From NCBI RefSeq assembly GCF_000224065.1, contig NZ_AFWT01000010.1:1-64000 (forward strand): a DNA stretch of 64,000 nucleotides, given 5' to 3'. Below, piece by piece: positions 43,642 to 51,158 of the stretch. Within the stretch, counting starts at the first letter, position 1. Every line of letters starts with the position of its first letter. The notes under the pieces are model-generated. The model saw nothing but the letters and a program-made list of their open reading frames with translations. It did no database searches and was not told the origin of the DNA. This DNA comes from Thiorhodococcus drewsii AZ1. Lineage in GTDB: Bacteria > Pseudomonadota > Gammaproteobacteria > Chromatiales > Chromatiaceae. The position numbers and the translations under genes were made by a program.

Positions 43642-44361
43642 ATGATCGAAGATTTGCGCCGGGCCCCGCTGCTGTCGAGGCTCGAAACCGAGCAACTGGA
43701 ACGGGTCAGCCGTCACGCCTTGCGGGTGGCGCTCGATGCGGAACAACTGCTCTTCAGTCAGGGCGACGCCGCCAACCGTTTTTATCTCCTCCTCTCTGGG
43801 CAGATGCAACTCTTTCGTCTCTCGCCCGAGGGCGCGGAGAAGGTGATCGAGATCGTGAGTCCTGGCCAGACCTTTGCCGAGGCCCTGATGTTCCTCAGCG
43901 CGCCGCGCTATCCGGTGTGTGCCTCCGCGTTGGTCGCCTCGGAATTGGTGGCGATCGATGCTGTGGATTTCGCGGCCATGCTGCGCGAATCGGTCGACAC
44001 CTGCTTCGTGCTGCTGGGCGCGCTCAGTCAGCGTCTGCGGGGTCTGATCGGTGAGATCGACGACCTCACGCTGCACACGGCGACCAGCCGGGTGGCGCGT
44101 TATCTGGCCGCCAAGATTGCGCCTGGCGAGCAGACGCTGGAACTCGATGTCCGCAAGGGCGTTCTGGCGTCGCGGCTTTCGGTTCAGCCCGAGACCTTTT
44201 CGCGCGTCGTCAAATCGCTGACCGCTCAGGGCGTTATCCGCATGCAGGGCAGTCAGGTGACTGTTCTGGATCTGGGGGCGTTACGGCGGATCGCCGAGCT
44301 GGTCGACATCCTGGAGCCCGGTCCGGTCTCGATCGGCACTCTGGGGTCGCTCCGCCCCTGA
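43642..44361 (+). CDS. CRP/FNR-family transcriptional regulator (DNR-like)
   Basis: A 239-residue regulator with an N-terminal cyclic-nucleotide-like sensor fold (FSQGDAANRFYLLLSGQMQ) and a C-terminal winged helix. The recognition helix reads LSVQPETFSRVVKSL; the E..SR pattern is that of FNR and DNR, which read TTGAT/TTGAC half-sites. The N-terminal Cys cluster of FNR is absent, so an Fe-S oxygen sensor is unlikely; DNR-type haem/NO sensing fits better. A TTGAC-N4-GTCAA box begins two bases after the stop codon, ahead of ygbA. ATG at 43642 is the best start; its ribosome-binding site (GAGG) is a little far. Confidence 0.88.
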   Translation: MIEDLRRAPLLSRLETEQLERVSRHALRVALDAEQLLFSQGDAANRFYLLLSGQMQLFRLSPEGAEKVIEIVSPGQTFAEALMFLSAPRYPVCASALVASELVAIDAVDFAAMLRESVDTCFVLLGALSQRLRGLIGEIDDLTLHTATSRVARYLAAKIAPGEQTLELDVRKGVLASRLSVQPETFSRVVKSLTAQGVIRMQGSQVTVLDLGALRRIAELVDILEPGPVSIGTLGSLRP

Positions 44362-44362
44362 T

Positions 44363-44376
44363 TTGACCTCGGTCAA
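44363..44376. promoter_or_regulatory. FNR/DNR-type operator in front of ygbA
   Basis: TTGACCTCGGTCAA: perfect half-sites TTGAC and GTCAA with a 4-base spacer, itself CC/GG-symmetric at its edges. This is the pattern bound by DNR and related regulators. It is centred 75 bases before the ygbA ATG and directly follows the regulator gene. Confidence 0.75.
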
Positions 44377-44444
44377 GGCGTCAGGTGCTCTGGTGCCTTG
44401 TGATGACGTGTATTCATATCCGGAAATCCCCGCAGGGGGCATGA

Positions 44445-44795
44445 ATGGCGCGGAATGCTGGATCGACGGGGCCGCGTATCCGGCGCGAGCAGCGGACTAT
44501 CGCCGTCATGATGCGCATCTATTGTTGCGACCATCATGGTGGGCGGGATGCGCTCTGCGCGTCGTGCTCGGAGCTGCACGAGTATGCTCGGCGTCGTCTG
44601 GAGATCTGTCCCTTTCAGGACGCCAAGCCGGCCTGCAATCGTTGCGAGGTGCACTGTTATAGCGCTGCCAGGCGGGATCGGGTCAAGGCGGTGATGGGCT
44701 ACGCGGGGCCGCGTATGCTCTTGCGTCATCCCTGGCTGAGTCTCTGGCATCTGATCGACGCGCGTCGTCCGGTGCCGAGACTCGATCGTCGCTGA
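44445..44795 (+). CDS. ygbA: YgbA-family protein (nitrous oxide-stimulated promoter family)
   Basis: A 116-residue cytoplasmic protein of the YgbA_NO family. E. coli ygbA belongs to the NsrR nitric oxide regulon and helps growth recovery from nitrosative stress; the activity is unknown. The family cysteines and histidines are all here: IYCCDHHGG, LCASCSEL, RRLEICPF, KPACNRCEVHCY, then VMGYAGPRMLLRHP. These look like metal or Fe-S ligands. A G-rich ribosome-binding site (AGGGGG) precedes the ATG at 44445. It is 83 bases downstream of the regulator with an operator between, forming a probable NO-responsive pair. Confidence 0.9.
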   Translation: MARNAGSTGPRIRREQRTIAVMMRIYCCDHHGGRDALCASCSELHEYARRRLEICPFQDAKPACNRCEVHCYSAARRDRVKAVMGYAGPRMLLRHPWLSLWHLIDARRPVPRLDRR

Positions 44796-44805
44796 TCGCG
44801 TGGCT

Positions 44806-46740
44806 TCAGCCTGTTGGCGGAGGCGTTCGGCGTGCCGGGAAGAAACGGTTCTCGAAGACCTCGGCGCAGACGGGACGTCCGAGATGGAATCCTTGGCCAA
44901 GCTCGCAGCCCTGCTGCCGCAGGAGATCAAGCTGTTCGGTGTTCTCGATGCCTTCCGCCACCACTGGATGACCCAGATGCCTGGCCATGGACAGGATGGT
45001 GCTGGCGATCACCTCGGTCGTGGGATTCTGGGTCAGGTCGCGTACGAACTCGCGATCCAGCTTGATACCCGAGATTGGGAAATTCTTGATCGACTTGAGC
45101 GAGGAATAGCCGGTGCCGAAGTCGTCGATCCAGATCTCGAATCCGGCGGCGCGCAGGGCCTTGAGATTGGCCAGCGCCTGTGACTCGTTGCGGGCGATAG
45201 CGGTTTCGGTGATCTCGATGTGCAGGCGTTCGGGCGGTACGCCTTCCAGGTCCAGGATGTGGCGGATGCGCGCGCTCAGATCGGTGCGGGACAGCTCGAT
45301 TCCCGAGACGTTGACTGACAGCGGAATGTGGGGGTAGCCGTTCAGATTCCATTCGCGGATCTGGCGGCAGGCTCGGTGCAGGACCCATTCGCCGATCTCG
45401 ACGATCTGCCCGGTGCTTTCTGCGATCGGGATGAAGCTCGCGGGTCCGAGCGGCATGCCGTTGTCGAGCCGCAGGCGCAGTAAGACCTCGGCACCGATCA
45501 GCGCCATGTCCTTAAGCTGGAAGAGCGGCTGGAAATAGAGGGTGAAATGGTCCTTGCGCAGTGCCTCTTGGAGCAGTGATTCGGTACGCAGGTGCGCGGA
45601 GCCGGCTTCGTCCCAGGTTGGATCGTAGGTGACGTGTTGGTTGCGTCCGTTGCTCTTGGCGCGTTTGAGCGCCGAATCCGCGCTGCGTAGCAGCGCCTGG
45701 GCCGAGACGGAAGTGGAAATGTTGCGCGAGGAGGCGACACCGATGCTGACCGAGAGATAGAGCTTGGTCCCTTGCTGACTGAAGCCCTCGGCCAGATGGC
45801 TGTGCAGATGGGCGGCGATCTCGGCGAGTTGCTCGGGGTGGCGGATACGCGCGATCGCGAGCCCAAACTCGTCGGCACCGGTGCGGGCGAAGCAGAGATC
45901 GCATTCGGCGACCCCGATGGTGGTGTAGACGAATCGCGACCTCAGGGCCGTGTCGAGACGTAGTGCCACATCCCGCAGCAATCGGTCTCCGGCCTCGCAG
46001 CCGAATTCGCGGTTTACGCGGTGAAAGCCGTCGACATCGAGCAGGATGGTGCCGGTTGCCGTTTCGGGTTTGGTATCGAGGATGGCTCTCTGCAGAAAGC
46101 GGATGAAATGGTTTCGGTGTGCCAGACCCGTCAGTTGGTCGACCGGGATGGCGATGTCGTCGAGCGATGTGTCGCAGATGCCGCGCGCCAACTCGGGATT
46201 GCCTGGGAGCAGACATGACTCGGTGCCGCCCTGCAGACGGTCGAGCGAGAGCGCAGCCAGGTCCACCAAAGCCCCCAGTGGTTGTCGGTAGAGTGCGGGA
46301 ATCTTGCGATCGACCCAGATCGCCATGCCGTAGATACGTTTGGGCGTGGCGATGGCGTGCAGCAGACAGGAGTGTTCCTCGCTCTCTTCCACCCAATGTC
46401 CGCCGTGCTTGAGCGCCTGGGCGAAGCGGCCGGAGTCGATCAGTTGGTCGATGAGGTTGCGCAGGTCGTCCTGGGCGCTGATCGGCGAGCTGAACACCAG
46501 TTCGAAGCAGGCGTCGGGCTGGCGGAGCAGTAAGGCGGTTTGCGTTGTGGGCAACAGGAGTCTGGAGCAACTGTTCAGTGCACTGAACAGTTCGGTGAAG
46601 GTGCGGCAGGACGGGAAGCGTCCGATGGCCTCGCGCAGGATATCGAAGGCCAGCGGGTAGACGTTGGTCGGCCTGCTTTGCGAATGTTCGCCGGGCGTTT
46701 CGGCGGGCGACAGCAGCCTGGGATGCAAGGCGAGATTCAT
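44806..46740 (-). CDS. GGDEF-EAL protein, probable cyclic-di-GMP phosphodiesterase
   Basis: A 644-residue protein. The N-terminal 180 residues look like a GAF-type sensor. The GGDEF domain has GADEF near residue 288 instead of GGDEF, so cyclase activity is doubtful. The EAL domain looks complete: EVLLR for EAL near 418, SVNVSG, IEITET, WIDDFGTGYSSL, GIKLDREF and AEGIEN. Net effect: cyclic-di-GMP breakdown, possibly GTP-regulated. It is last of three genes with the HDOD protein and a small partner; the ATG comes directly after the HDOD stop. Confidence 0.9.
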   Translation of the reverse strand: MNLALHPRLLSPAETPGEHSQSRPTNVYPLAFDILREAIGRFPSCRTFTELFSALNSCSRLLLPTTQTALLLRQPDACFELVFSSPISAQDDLRNLIDQLIDSGRFAQALKHGGHWVEESEEHSCLLHAIATPKRIYGMAIWVDRKIPALYRQPLGALVDLAALSLDRLQGGTESCLLPGNPELARGICDTSLDDIAIPVDQLTGLAHRNHFIRFLQRAILDTKPETATGTILLDVDGFHRVNREFGCEAGDRLLRDVALRLDTALRSRFVYTTIGVAECDLCFARTGADEFGLAIARIRHPEQLAEIAAHLHSHLAEGFSQQGTKLYLSVSIGVASSRNISTSVSAQALLRSADSALKRAKSNGRNQHVTYDPTWDEAGSAHLRTESLLQEALRKDHFTLYFQPLFQLKDMALIGAEVLLRLRLDNGMPLGPASFIPIAESTGQIVEIGEWVLHRACRQIREWNLNGYPHIPLSVNVSGIELSRTDLSARIRHILDLEGVPPERLHIEITETAIARNESQALANLKALRAAGFEIWIDDFGTGYSSLKSIKNFPISGIKLDREFVRDLTQNPTTEVIASTILSMARHLGHPVVAEGIENTEQLDLLRQQGCELGQGFHLGRPVCAEVFENRFFPARRTPPPTG

Positions 46741-47598
46741 TCAGTGCTCCAGAAAGGCGGACGTGACGTCGCGCGCGGTGCTGATCGTGGTCTCGACGAT
46801 ATCCGGCAGGTCTCTCGTGACCAGTTCGGTCATCCGCCAGGCACTGTCGTTCAGTAGCGGAACCCAGCGGGTTCCGCTGGTGCCGATGCGCAGACTGTTG
46901 ACGATGATGTCTGCGACATGGGTCAGCGCCGTCTCGGTGCAGGTCGGCTCCGCGTCTTGGGAGAGATGATGCGTCTCGGCCGCTACGCAGTAAGGCTCCG
47001 GGATGCCCCAGTGTCTCAGCAGCGCGGCGCCGACGACGGCGTGGTCGGTCGCGAAGAGTTGGCGCTCGATCTCGTGGAGCGGGCCTTGGCGCTCGCGATG
47101 GGCCTGCAGGGCGGAGCTCATGGTGGTGGGCTCTAGGATGAACAGACAGAGGCGTCCGATGTCGTGGAGCAATCCCGCCAGATAGAACCGCTCCGGTGAG
47201 CTGAGGTGCATGCGCCGCGCAATGGTGCGCGATGCGACTCCGCAGGTCACGCTGTGCTCCCAGAAGGAACGCATGGAGACCGCGCCGAGCGGCAGATCCT
47301 TGAAGGCGGAGATGACTGCAGTCGCGAGGATGAGACTGCGTGTCTCGGCGACCCCGATGATGCTCAGCGCGCGCCACACGCTGTCGACCCTGGTGGGGAG
47401 TCCGTAGAGCGCGCTGTTGGCGACCCTGAGTATCCGCGCGGACATCGCTGGGTCGGTGCTGATGATCTGCGCCAGGGTCTCCAACGACCCGTTCGGATCG
47501 TCCATCGCCTCGCGCGCGTGGTGGTAGGTGGAGGGTAACGAGGGGAGGTCGTCGATGCGTTCGAGGATCGGGGTTCCTTGGATCTCGGCTGCGCTCAC
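46741..47598 (-). CDS. HDOD-domain signalling protein
   Basis: A 285-residue protein consisting of an HDOD domain, a degenerate HD-phosphohydrolase fold used in regulation. LPSLPSTYHHAREAMDDP, IISTDPAMSARILRVANSA, SIIGVAETRSLI and LLHDIGRLCLF are characteristic; the HD pair remains in LHDIG, yet the rest of an HD-GYP active site is missing. GTG at 47598 is chosen because homology starts just after it; another GTG at 47631 would overlap the small upstream gene. It lies in a cyclic-di-GMP operon, so it may link the phosphodiesterase to motility or pilus control. Confidence 0.88.
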   Translation of the reverse strand: MSAAEIQGTPILERIDDLPSLPSTYHHAREAMDDPNGSLETLAQIISTDPAMSARILRVANSALYGLPTRVDSVWRALSIIGVAETRSLILATAVISAFKDLPLGAVSMRSFWEHSVTCGVASRTIARRMHLSSPERFYLAGLLHDIGRLCLFILEPTTMSSALQAHRERQGPLHEIERQLFATDHAVVGAALLRHWGIPEPYCVAAETHHLSQDAEPTCTETALTHVADIIVNSLRIGTSGTRWVPLLNDSAWRMTELVTRDLPDIVETTISTARDVTSAFLEH

Positions 47599-47611
47599 GG
47601 CAATGGTTCCG

Positions 47612-47920
47612 CTAACAGTGCTTGAGCGCACGTTCCAGGCAGATCTCGTAGAGGGCTCGGACGGCGGGGTGGTCTGGGTTGCTGAGGCTGAACTGGATGT
47701 CCAGCATCGTCTTCAGCTCTTGGACCGAGGCCGAATCCCGCGTGAGCGCGCTCGGTGTCGGGGCATCGCTCTGGATCGCAATCTCGGCGATGCCCCAGGA
47801 TTTGAGCGCCCGCACGTGGCGTTCGGTGATGATGGCGCCGGCCCGAATCAACGGAGTGCCATTGGGATCGCTCACGTCCTTGGCGAGGAGCATTCCAGGG
47901 GTGATGTCTTCCAGTTTCAT
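47612..47920 (-). CDS. Small protein resembling the N-terminal domain of HD-GYP/HDOD regulators
   Basis: A 102-residue protein starting MKLEDITPGMLLAKDVSD, followed by GTPLIRAGAIITERHVRALKSWGI. This beta-rich segment is usually found fused in front of HD-GYP or HDOD domains; here it is a separate gene 13 bases before the HDOD gene. The C-terminal part is helical with two Cys. It probably interacts with the HDOD protein. No clear Shine-Dalgarno. Confidence 0.75.
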   Translation of the reverse strand: MKLEDITPGMLLAKDVSDPNGTPLIRAGAIITERHVRALKSWGIAEIAIQSDAPTPSALTRDSASVQELKTMLDIQFSLSNPDHPAVRALYEICLERALKHC

Positions 47921-47991
47921 GCTTGAATGCTCGTCGTCCGATGCACGGGAGCACGGGTCGGGTCTTCGGAACCGATCCGAGCGTTAAACGC

Positions 47992-48879
47992 TTAAGGGGT
48001 CTGAGTCAATCGTTGTTCGGCTTCGCGATACTTGTCGGCGGTGCGATCGATAATCGCCTGGGGGAGTTCGGGGCCAGGCGCGGTCTTGTCCCAGTCGAGC
48101 GTTTCCAGGTAGTCCCGAACGAATTGCTTGTCGAAGCTCGGCGGGCTGGTATCGGGCTGATAGTCATCGGCGGGCCAGAAGCGCGACGAGTCCGGGGTGA
48201 GTACCTCATCGATGAGGTGCAGCCGGCCTGCGTCATCGAGACCGAACTCGAACTTGGTGTCGGCGATGATAATGCCGCGCTCGCGGGCATAGCTGGCGCA
48301 GTCGCTGTAGATTGCCAGACTGATCTCGCGCACCTGTTCGGCCAGCTCGGTTCCGAGCAGCTTGACGGTGTGAGCGAAATCGACGTTTTCGTCGTGGGCG
48401 CCCAGCTCGGCCTTGGTCGATGGCGTGAAGATGGGCTTCGGGAGCTGATCCGCCTGGCGCAGTCCGCGCGGTAGACCGATTCCACACACGGAGCCCGTCT
48501 TCCGGTAGTCTTTCCATCCGGATCCGATCAGATAGCCGCGCACGATGGCCTCGACCGGGAGTGGCTTGAGTCGTTTCACCACCATGGCGCGGTCGCCGAG
48601 CGTGGCCAGTTCCTCGGGGTCGGTGACGATTGCTGCGACCGGAACCTCCGTGAGGTGGTTGGGAATCAGGCTTGCGGTGCGCCCGAACCAGAAGTTTGAG
48701 AGACGTGTCAGCACCTCTCCTTTGCCAGGAATGGGCTGGGGCAGAACCACGTCGAAGGCGGAAAGCCGATCGCTGGCGACCACGAGCAGGTGATCGTCGC
48801 TGACCTGATAGATGTCTCGGACTTTGCCGCGTCCGATGAGTGGCAGGCTGGAAAGATTCGACTGATAGAGGGCTGGCAT
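47992..48879 (-). CDS. purC: SAICAR synthase (PurC)
   Basis: Purine synthesis: joins aspartate to CAIR with ATP, giving SAICAR. 295 residues, the long type (yeast Ade1-like). [67 protein letters not shown] and [13 protein letters not shown] are all family landmarks. It stands alone, 70 bases from the HDOD operon and divergent from the 48955 gene. Confidence 0.97.
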   Translation of the reverse strand: MPALYQSNLSSLPLIGRGKVRDIYQVSDDHLLVVASDRLSAFDVVLPQPIPGKGEVLTRLSNFWFGRTASLIPNHLTEVPVAAIVTDPEELATLGDRAMVVKRLKPLPVEAIVRGYLIGSGWKDYRKTGSVCGIGLPRGLRQADQLPKPIFTPSTKAELGAHDENVDFAHTVKLLGTELAEQVREISLAIYSDCASYARERGIIIADTKFEFGLDDAGRLHLIDEVLTPDSSRFWPADDYQPDTSPPSFDKQFVRDYLETLDWDKTAPGPELPQAIIDRTADKYREAEQRLTQTP

Positions 48880-48954
48880 GAAGGTTGATCCCGGATCGAT
48901 AGGCTTGCGATTATATCGACTCTACCAGGTCTGAGAACCATCGCGAATTTCGGA

Positions 48955-49401
48955 ATGAACCAGCCGCACGATTCCACCGACCCCTTTTTGAGCGCCTTTC
49001 GCGGGTCCTTTACCTCGGCATTGCGTTGGCCTCAGCTCGATGCGCTCTGGTCGGCGGTCCGCGAGCGCGCGGACGCGGGCTGGTATCTCTATGCCGTGGG
49101 GCAGACCCCGCCGCGCCAGGCGGCCGATCGCGATCAGGTGCTGAAATTCGTGAACGAGATCGATACGCTGCTGCGGGCGGAGCATCGCCACGACTCTTGC
49201 GGGATCGTCTATGCGGACGATCCGCGCAGCCCTTCCTTTATCAAGATCTACGACCCTCATAATCTCGGCGTCTCCTGCGGCTACAGCAACAATCCGCCCT
49301 TGCCCGGTTGGGTTATGAGCCTGCTCGCGCCGACCGAACTGGCTTCGGCCCAACGCCTGCCCAACAACCGTCGTCGCTGGTGGGCACGCCTGTTCGGCTG
49401 A
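48955..49401 (+). CDS. Conserved hypothetical protein
   Basis: A 148-residue soluble protein not recognised as a named family. Notable stretches: [56 protein letters not shown] and [15 protein letters not shown]. The last, with an Asp/His-rich centre, resembles conserved proteins of gammaproteobacterial genomes next to metabolic genes. No signal peptide. Ribosome-binding site is not obvious ahead of the ATG. Confidence 0.65.
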   Translation: MNQPHDSTDPFLSAFRGSFTSALRWPQLDALWSAVRERADAGWYLYAVGQTPPRQAADRDQVLKFVNEIDTLLRAEHRHDSCGIVYADDPRSPSFIKIYDPHNLGVSCGYSNNPPLPGWVMSLLAPTELASAQRLPNNRRRWWARLFG

Positions 49402-49541
49402 TTGCGCGCGGACGTCGTGTCGGTCCGATCCAGGGCCCCTCTGGCACGACGGCTTCCGAGGGAGTGGGCCAGTCTTCGATGAGCGTGAACTCAACCCTGG
49501 ATGGCGTTCAAGCCATCCGTATTCTGAAGAGGTGGTTTTCG

Positions 49542-49928
49542 ATGACCAAGCAGATCATTAGCACGGATCGTGCTCCACAGGCGATCGGTACCTATTCCCA
49601 AGCGGTTCGGGTTGGCGACACGCTCTATCTTTCCGGTCAGATTCCGTTGGTGCCAGAGACGATGGAGCTGGTCGATGGGAACATGGAGACGCAGATTCGT
49701 CGGGTCTTCGACAACCTGCGCGGTGTGGCGGAAGCGGCCGGAGGCTCGTTGGCGGATATCGTCAAGCTCAACGTCTTCCTGACCGATCTGGGACATTTTC
49801 CGCTCGTCAATCAGGTGATGGCCGAGTATTTCGAGGCGCCCTATCCGGCTCGCGCGGTTATTGGTGTCGCGTCCTTGCCGAAGGAGGCGACGGTCGAGAT
49901 GGATGCGGTTCTGGTCCTGAGCCAGTGA
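49542..49928 (+). CDS. ridA: RidA (2-iminobutanoate/2-iminopropanoate deaminase)
   Basis: Trimeric enzyme of 128 residues that hydrolyses reactive enamine/imine intermediates from PLP enzymes. [21 protein letters not shown], the Asn in KLNVFLTDL, the catalytic Arg in [13 protein letters not shown] and the C-terminal Glu in [10 protein letters not shown] are intact. GAGGTGG before the ATG at 49542 decides the start; the open frame extends 78 codons upstream but lacks homology. Confidence 0.96.
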   Translation: MTKQIISTDRAPQAIGTYSQAVRVGDTLYLSGQIPLVPETMELVDGNMETQIRRVFDNLRGVAEAAGGSLADIVKLNVFLTDLGHFPLVNQVMAEYFEAPYPARAVIGVASLPKEATVEMDAVLVLSQ

Positions 49929-49948
49929 GGGGCGTTGGGTATAAAGTC

Positions 49949-50010
49949 ACTATAAAATAGTGGTTTGGGTTGCCTTCCTCAAAAACCGACTTACCATAGT
50001 GGGGCAACCC
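49949..50010 (+). promoter_or_regulatory. Two hairpins between ridA and mltB
   Basis: CACTAT-AAA-ATAGTG (49949-49963) is a perfect small palindrome, and GGGTTGCC (49968-49975) pairs with GGCAACCC (50003-50010) about 27 bases later. The first could be the ridA terminator, though no T-run follows. The second lies 23 bases ahead of the mltB start and could be a leader structure or an operator. Confidence 0.45.
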
Positions 50011-50032
50011 TTCAATTTTCCTTTGGTCCACC

Positions 50033-51124
50033 ATGATGCGCGCCTTTCTGCTTCCACTCCTGATCTTGTCGCCGCTTGCGTTTGTCGGTTGCGCTTCGCA
50101 GCCGACTCAGGAGGGGGTTCCGATCTTTCGTGGTGCATCACTGGGGTCGTCAAGCGTCCAGGGTGACTTCGCCCATGCGTCGGGCGTGGACGCCTTCATT
50201 CATCGGATGCAGCGCAAGCATGGATTCAGTCCGGCGCAGACCGCCGCGATCCTTTCGCGCGCCCAGCGCCGCCAGTCGATCATCAATCTGATGGACCGTC
50301 AGGCGCCAAGACGCAGTACTGGCCCCAACGGTGCCTGGACCCGCTATCGCGCCAAGTTCCTGACCGACGCCTCTATCTCGAACGGCGTCCAGTTCTGGCG
50401 CCGACACGAGTCGTCGCTGGCCCGTGCCTCGGCATATTATGGTGTGCCGTCGGAATATATCGTCGCCATCATCGGGGTCGAGACCCGCTATGGCGGCTTC
50501 GTCGGCAAGACCTCGGTCCTAGACGCGCTGGCGACGCTCTCCTTCGCCTATCCCCGCCGCGCGGACTATTTCACCAACGAGCTGGAAGAGTTTTTGGTCA
50601 TGGCTCGCGACGAGGGCATCGATCCTACCCGGCCCGAGGGATCCTTCGCCGGCGCCATGGGGCTGTGCCAGTTTATGCCGTCGAGCTTTCGTGACTATGC
50701 GGTGGACTTCACCGGAGATGGTCATCGCGATCTCTGGCATCCGGAGGACGCCATCGGTAGCGTGGCCAACTATTTCAAGCAGCACGGCTGGCGTGCCGGA
50801 CAGGGCGTGGCGGTGCGCGCCAATGTGGCTCCGGGTGCCTCGGTTGGTCTGATGAAGACAGGGTTCGATACGCGATACGGTCTTGGCGAGCTGGCGGCGC
50901 GGGGCGTCGTGCCGGCCGGTTCCGTTTCCAGCATGGGCGAGGTCAGTCTGCTCCAGTTGGATGCGGCCGGTGGTTACCAATACTGGGTCGGTCTGCACAA
51001 CTTCTATGTGATTACCCGCTACAACCACAGTAGCTATTACGCCATGGCCGTGCACCAGCTGGCTCAGGCGATTCGGTCGCGGCACTCCGGTCTGCCGCGC
51101 GTGAGACTGTCGTCGGTGTGGTGA
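50033..51124 (+). CDS. mltB: Lytic murein transglycosylase B (MltB family)
   Basis: Outer-membrane lipoprotein of 363 residues that cleaves peptidoglycan glycan strands, forming 1,6-anhydromuropeptides. Lipobox LAFVGC gives Cys20. The catalytic Glu150 lies in VAIIGVETRYGG. SFAYPRRADYFTNELEEFL and GSFAGAMGLCQFMPSSFRDYAVD are MltB landmarks. The start has a second ATG directly after the first. It is followed by recG after 34 bases. Confidence 0.93.
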   Translation: MMRAFLLPLLILSPLAFVGCASQPTQEGVPIFRGASLGSSSVQGDFAHASGVDAFIHRMQRKHGFSPAQTAAILSRAQRRQSIINLMDRQAPRRSTGPNGAWTRYRAKFLTDASISNGVQFWRRHESSLARASAYYGVPSEYIVAIIGVETRYGGFVGKTSVLDALATLSFAYPRRADYFTNELEEFLVMARDEGIDPTRPEGSFAGAMGLCQFMPSSFRDYAVDFTGDGHRDLWHPEDAIGSVANYFKQHGWRAGQGVAVRANVAPGASVGLMKTGFDTRYGLGELAARGVVPAGSVSSMGEVSLLQLDAAGGYQYWVGLHNFYVITRYNHSSYYAMAVHQLAQAIRSRHSGLPRVRLSSVW

Positions 51125-51158
51125 ACGGGCAAGCGCCAGCGTGGGACCGCTTCGCGTC

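Noticed and set aside
45512-47377. 621-codon open frame on the minus strand
   Set aside because: Out-of-frame shadow of the GGDEF-EAL and HDOD genes on the same strand; composition is Arg/Pro-rich and no domain is visible.
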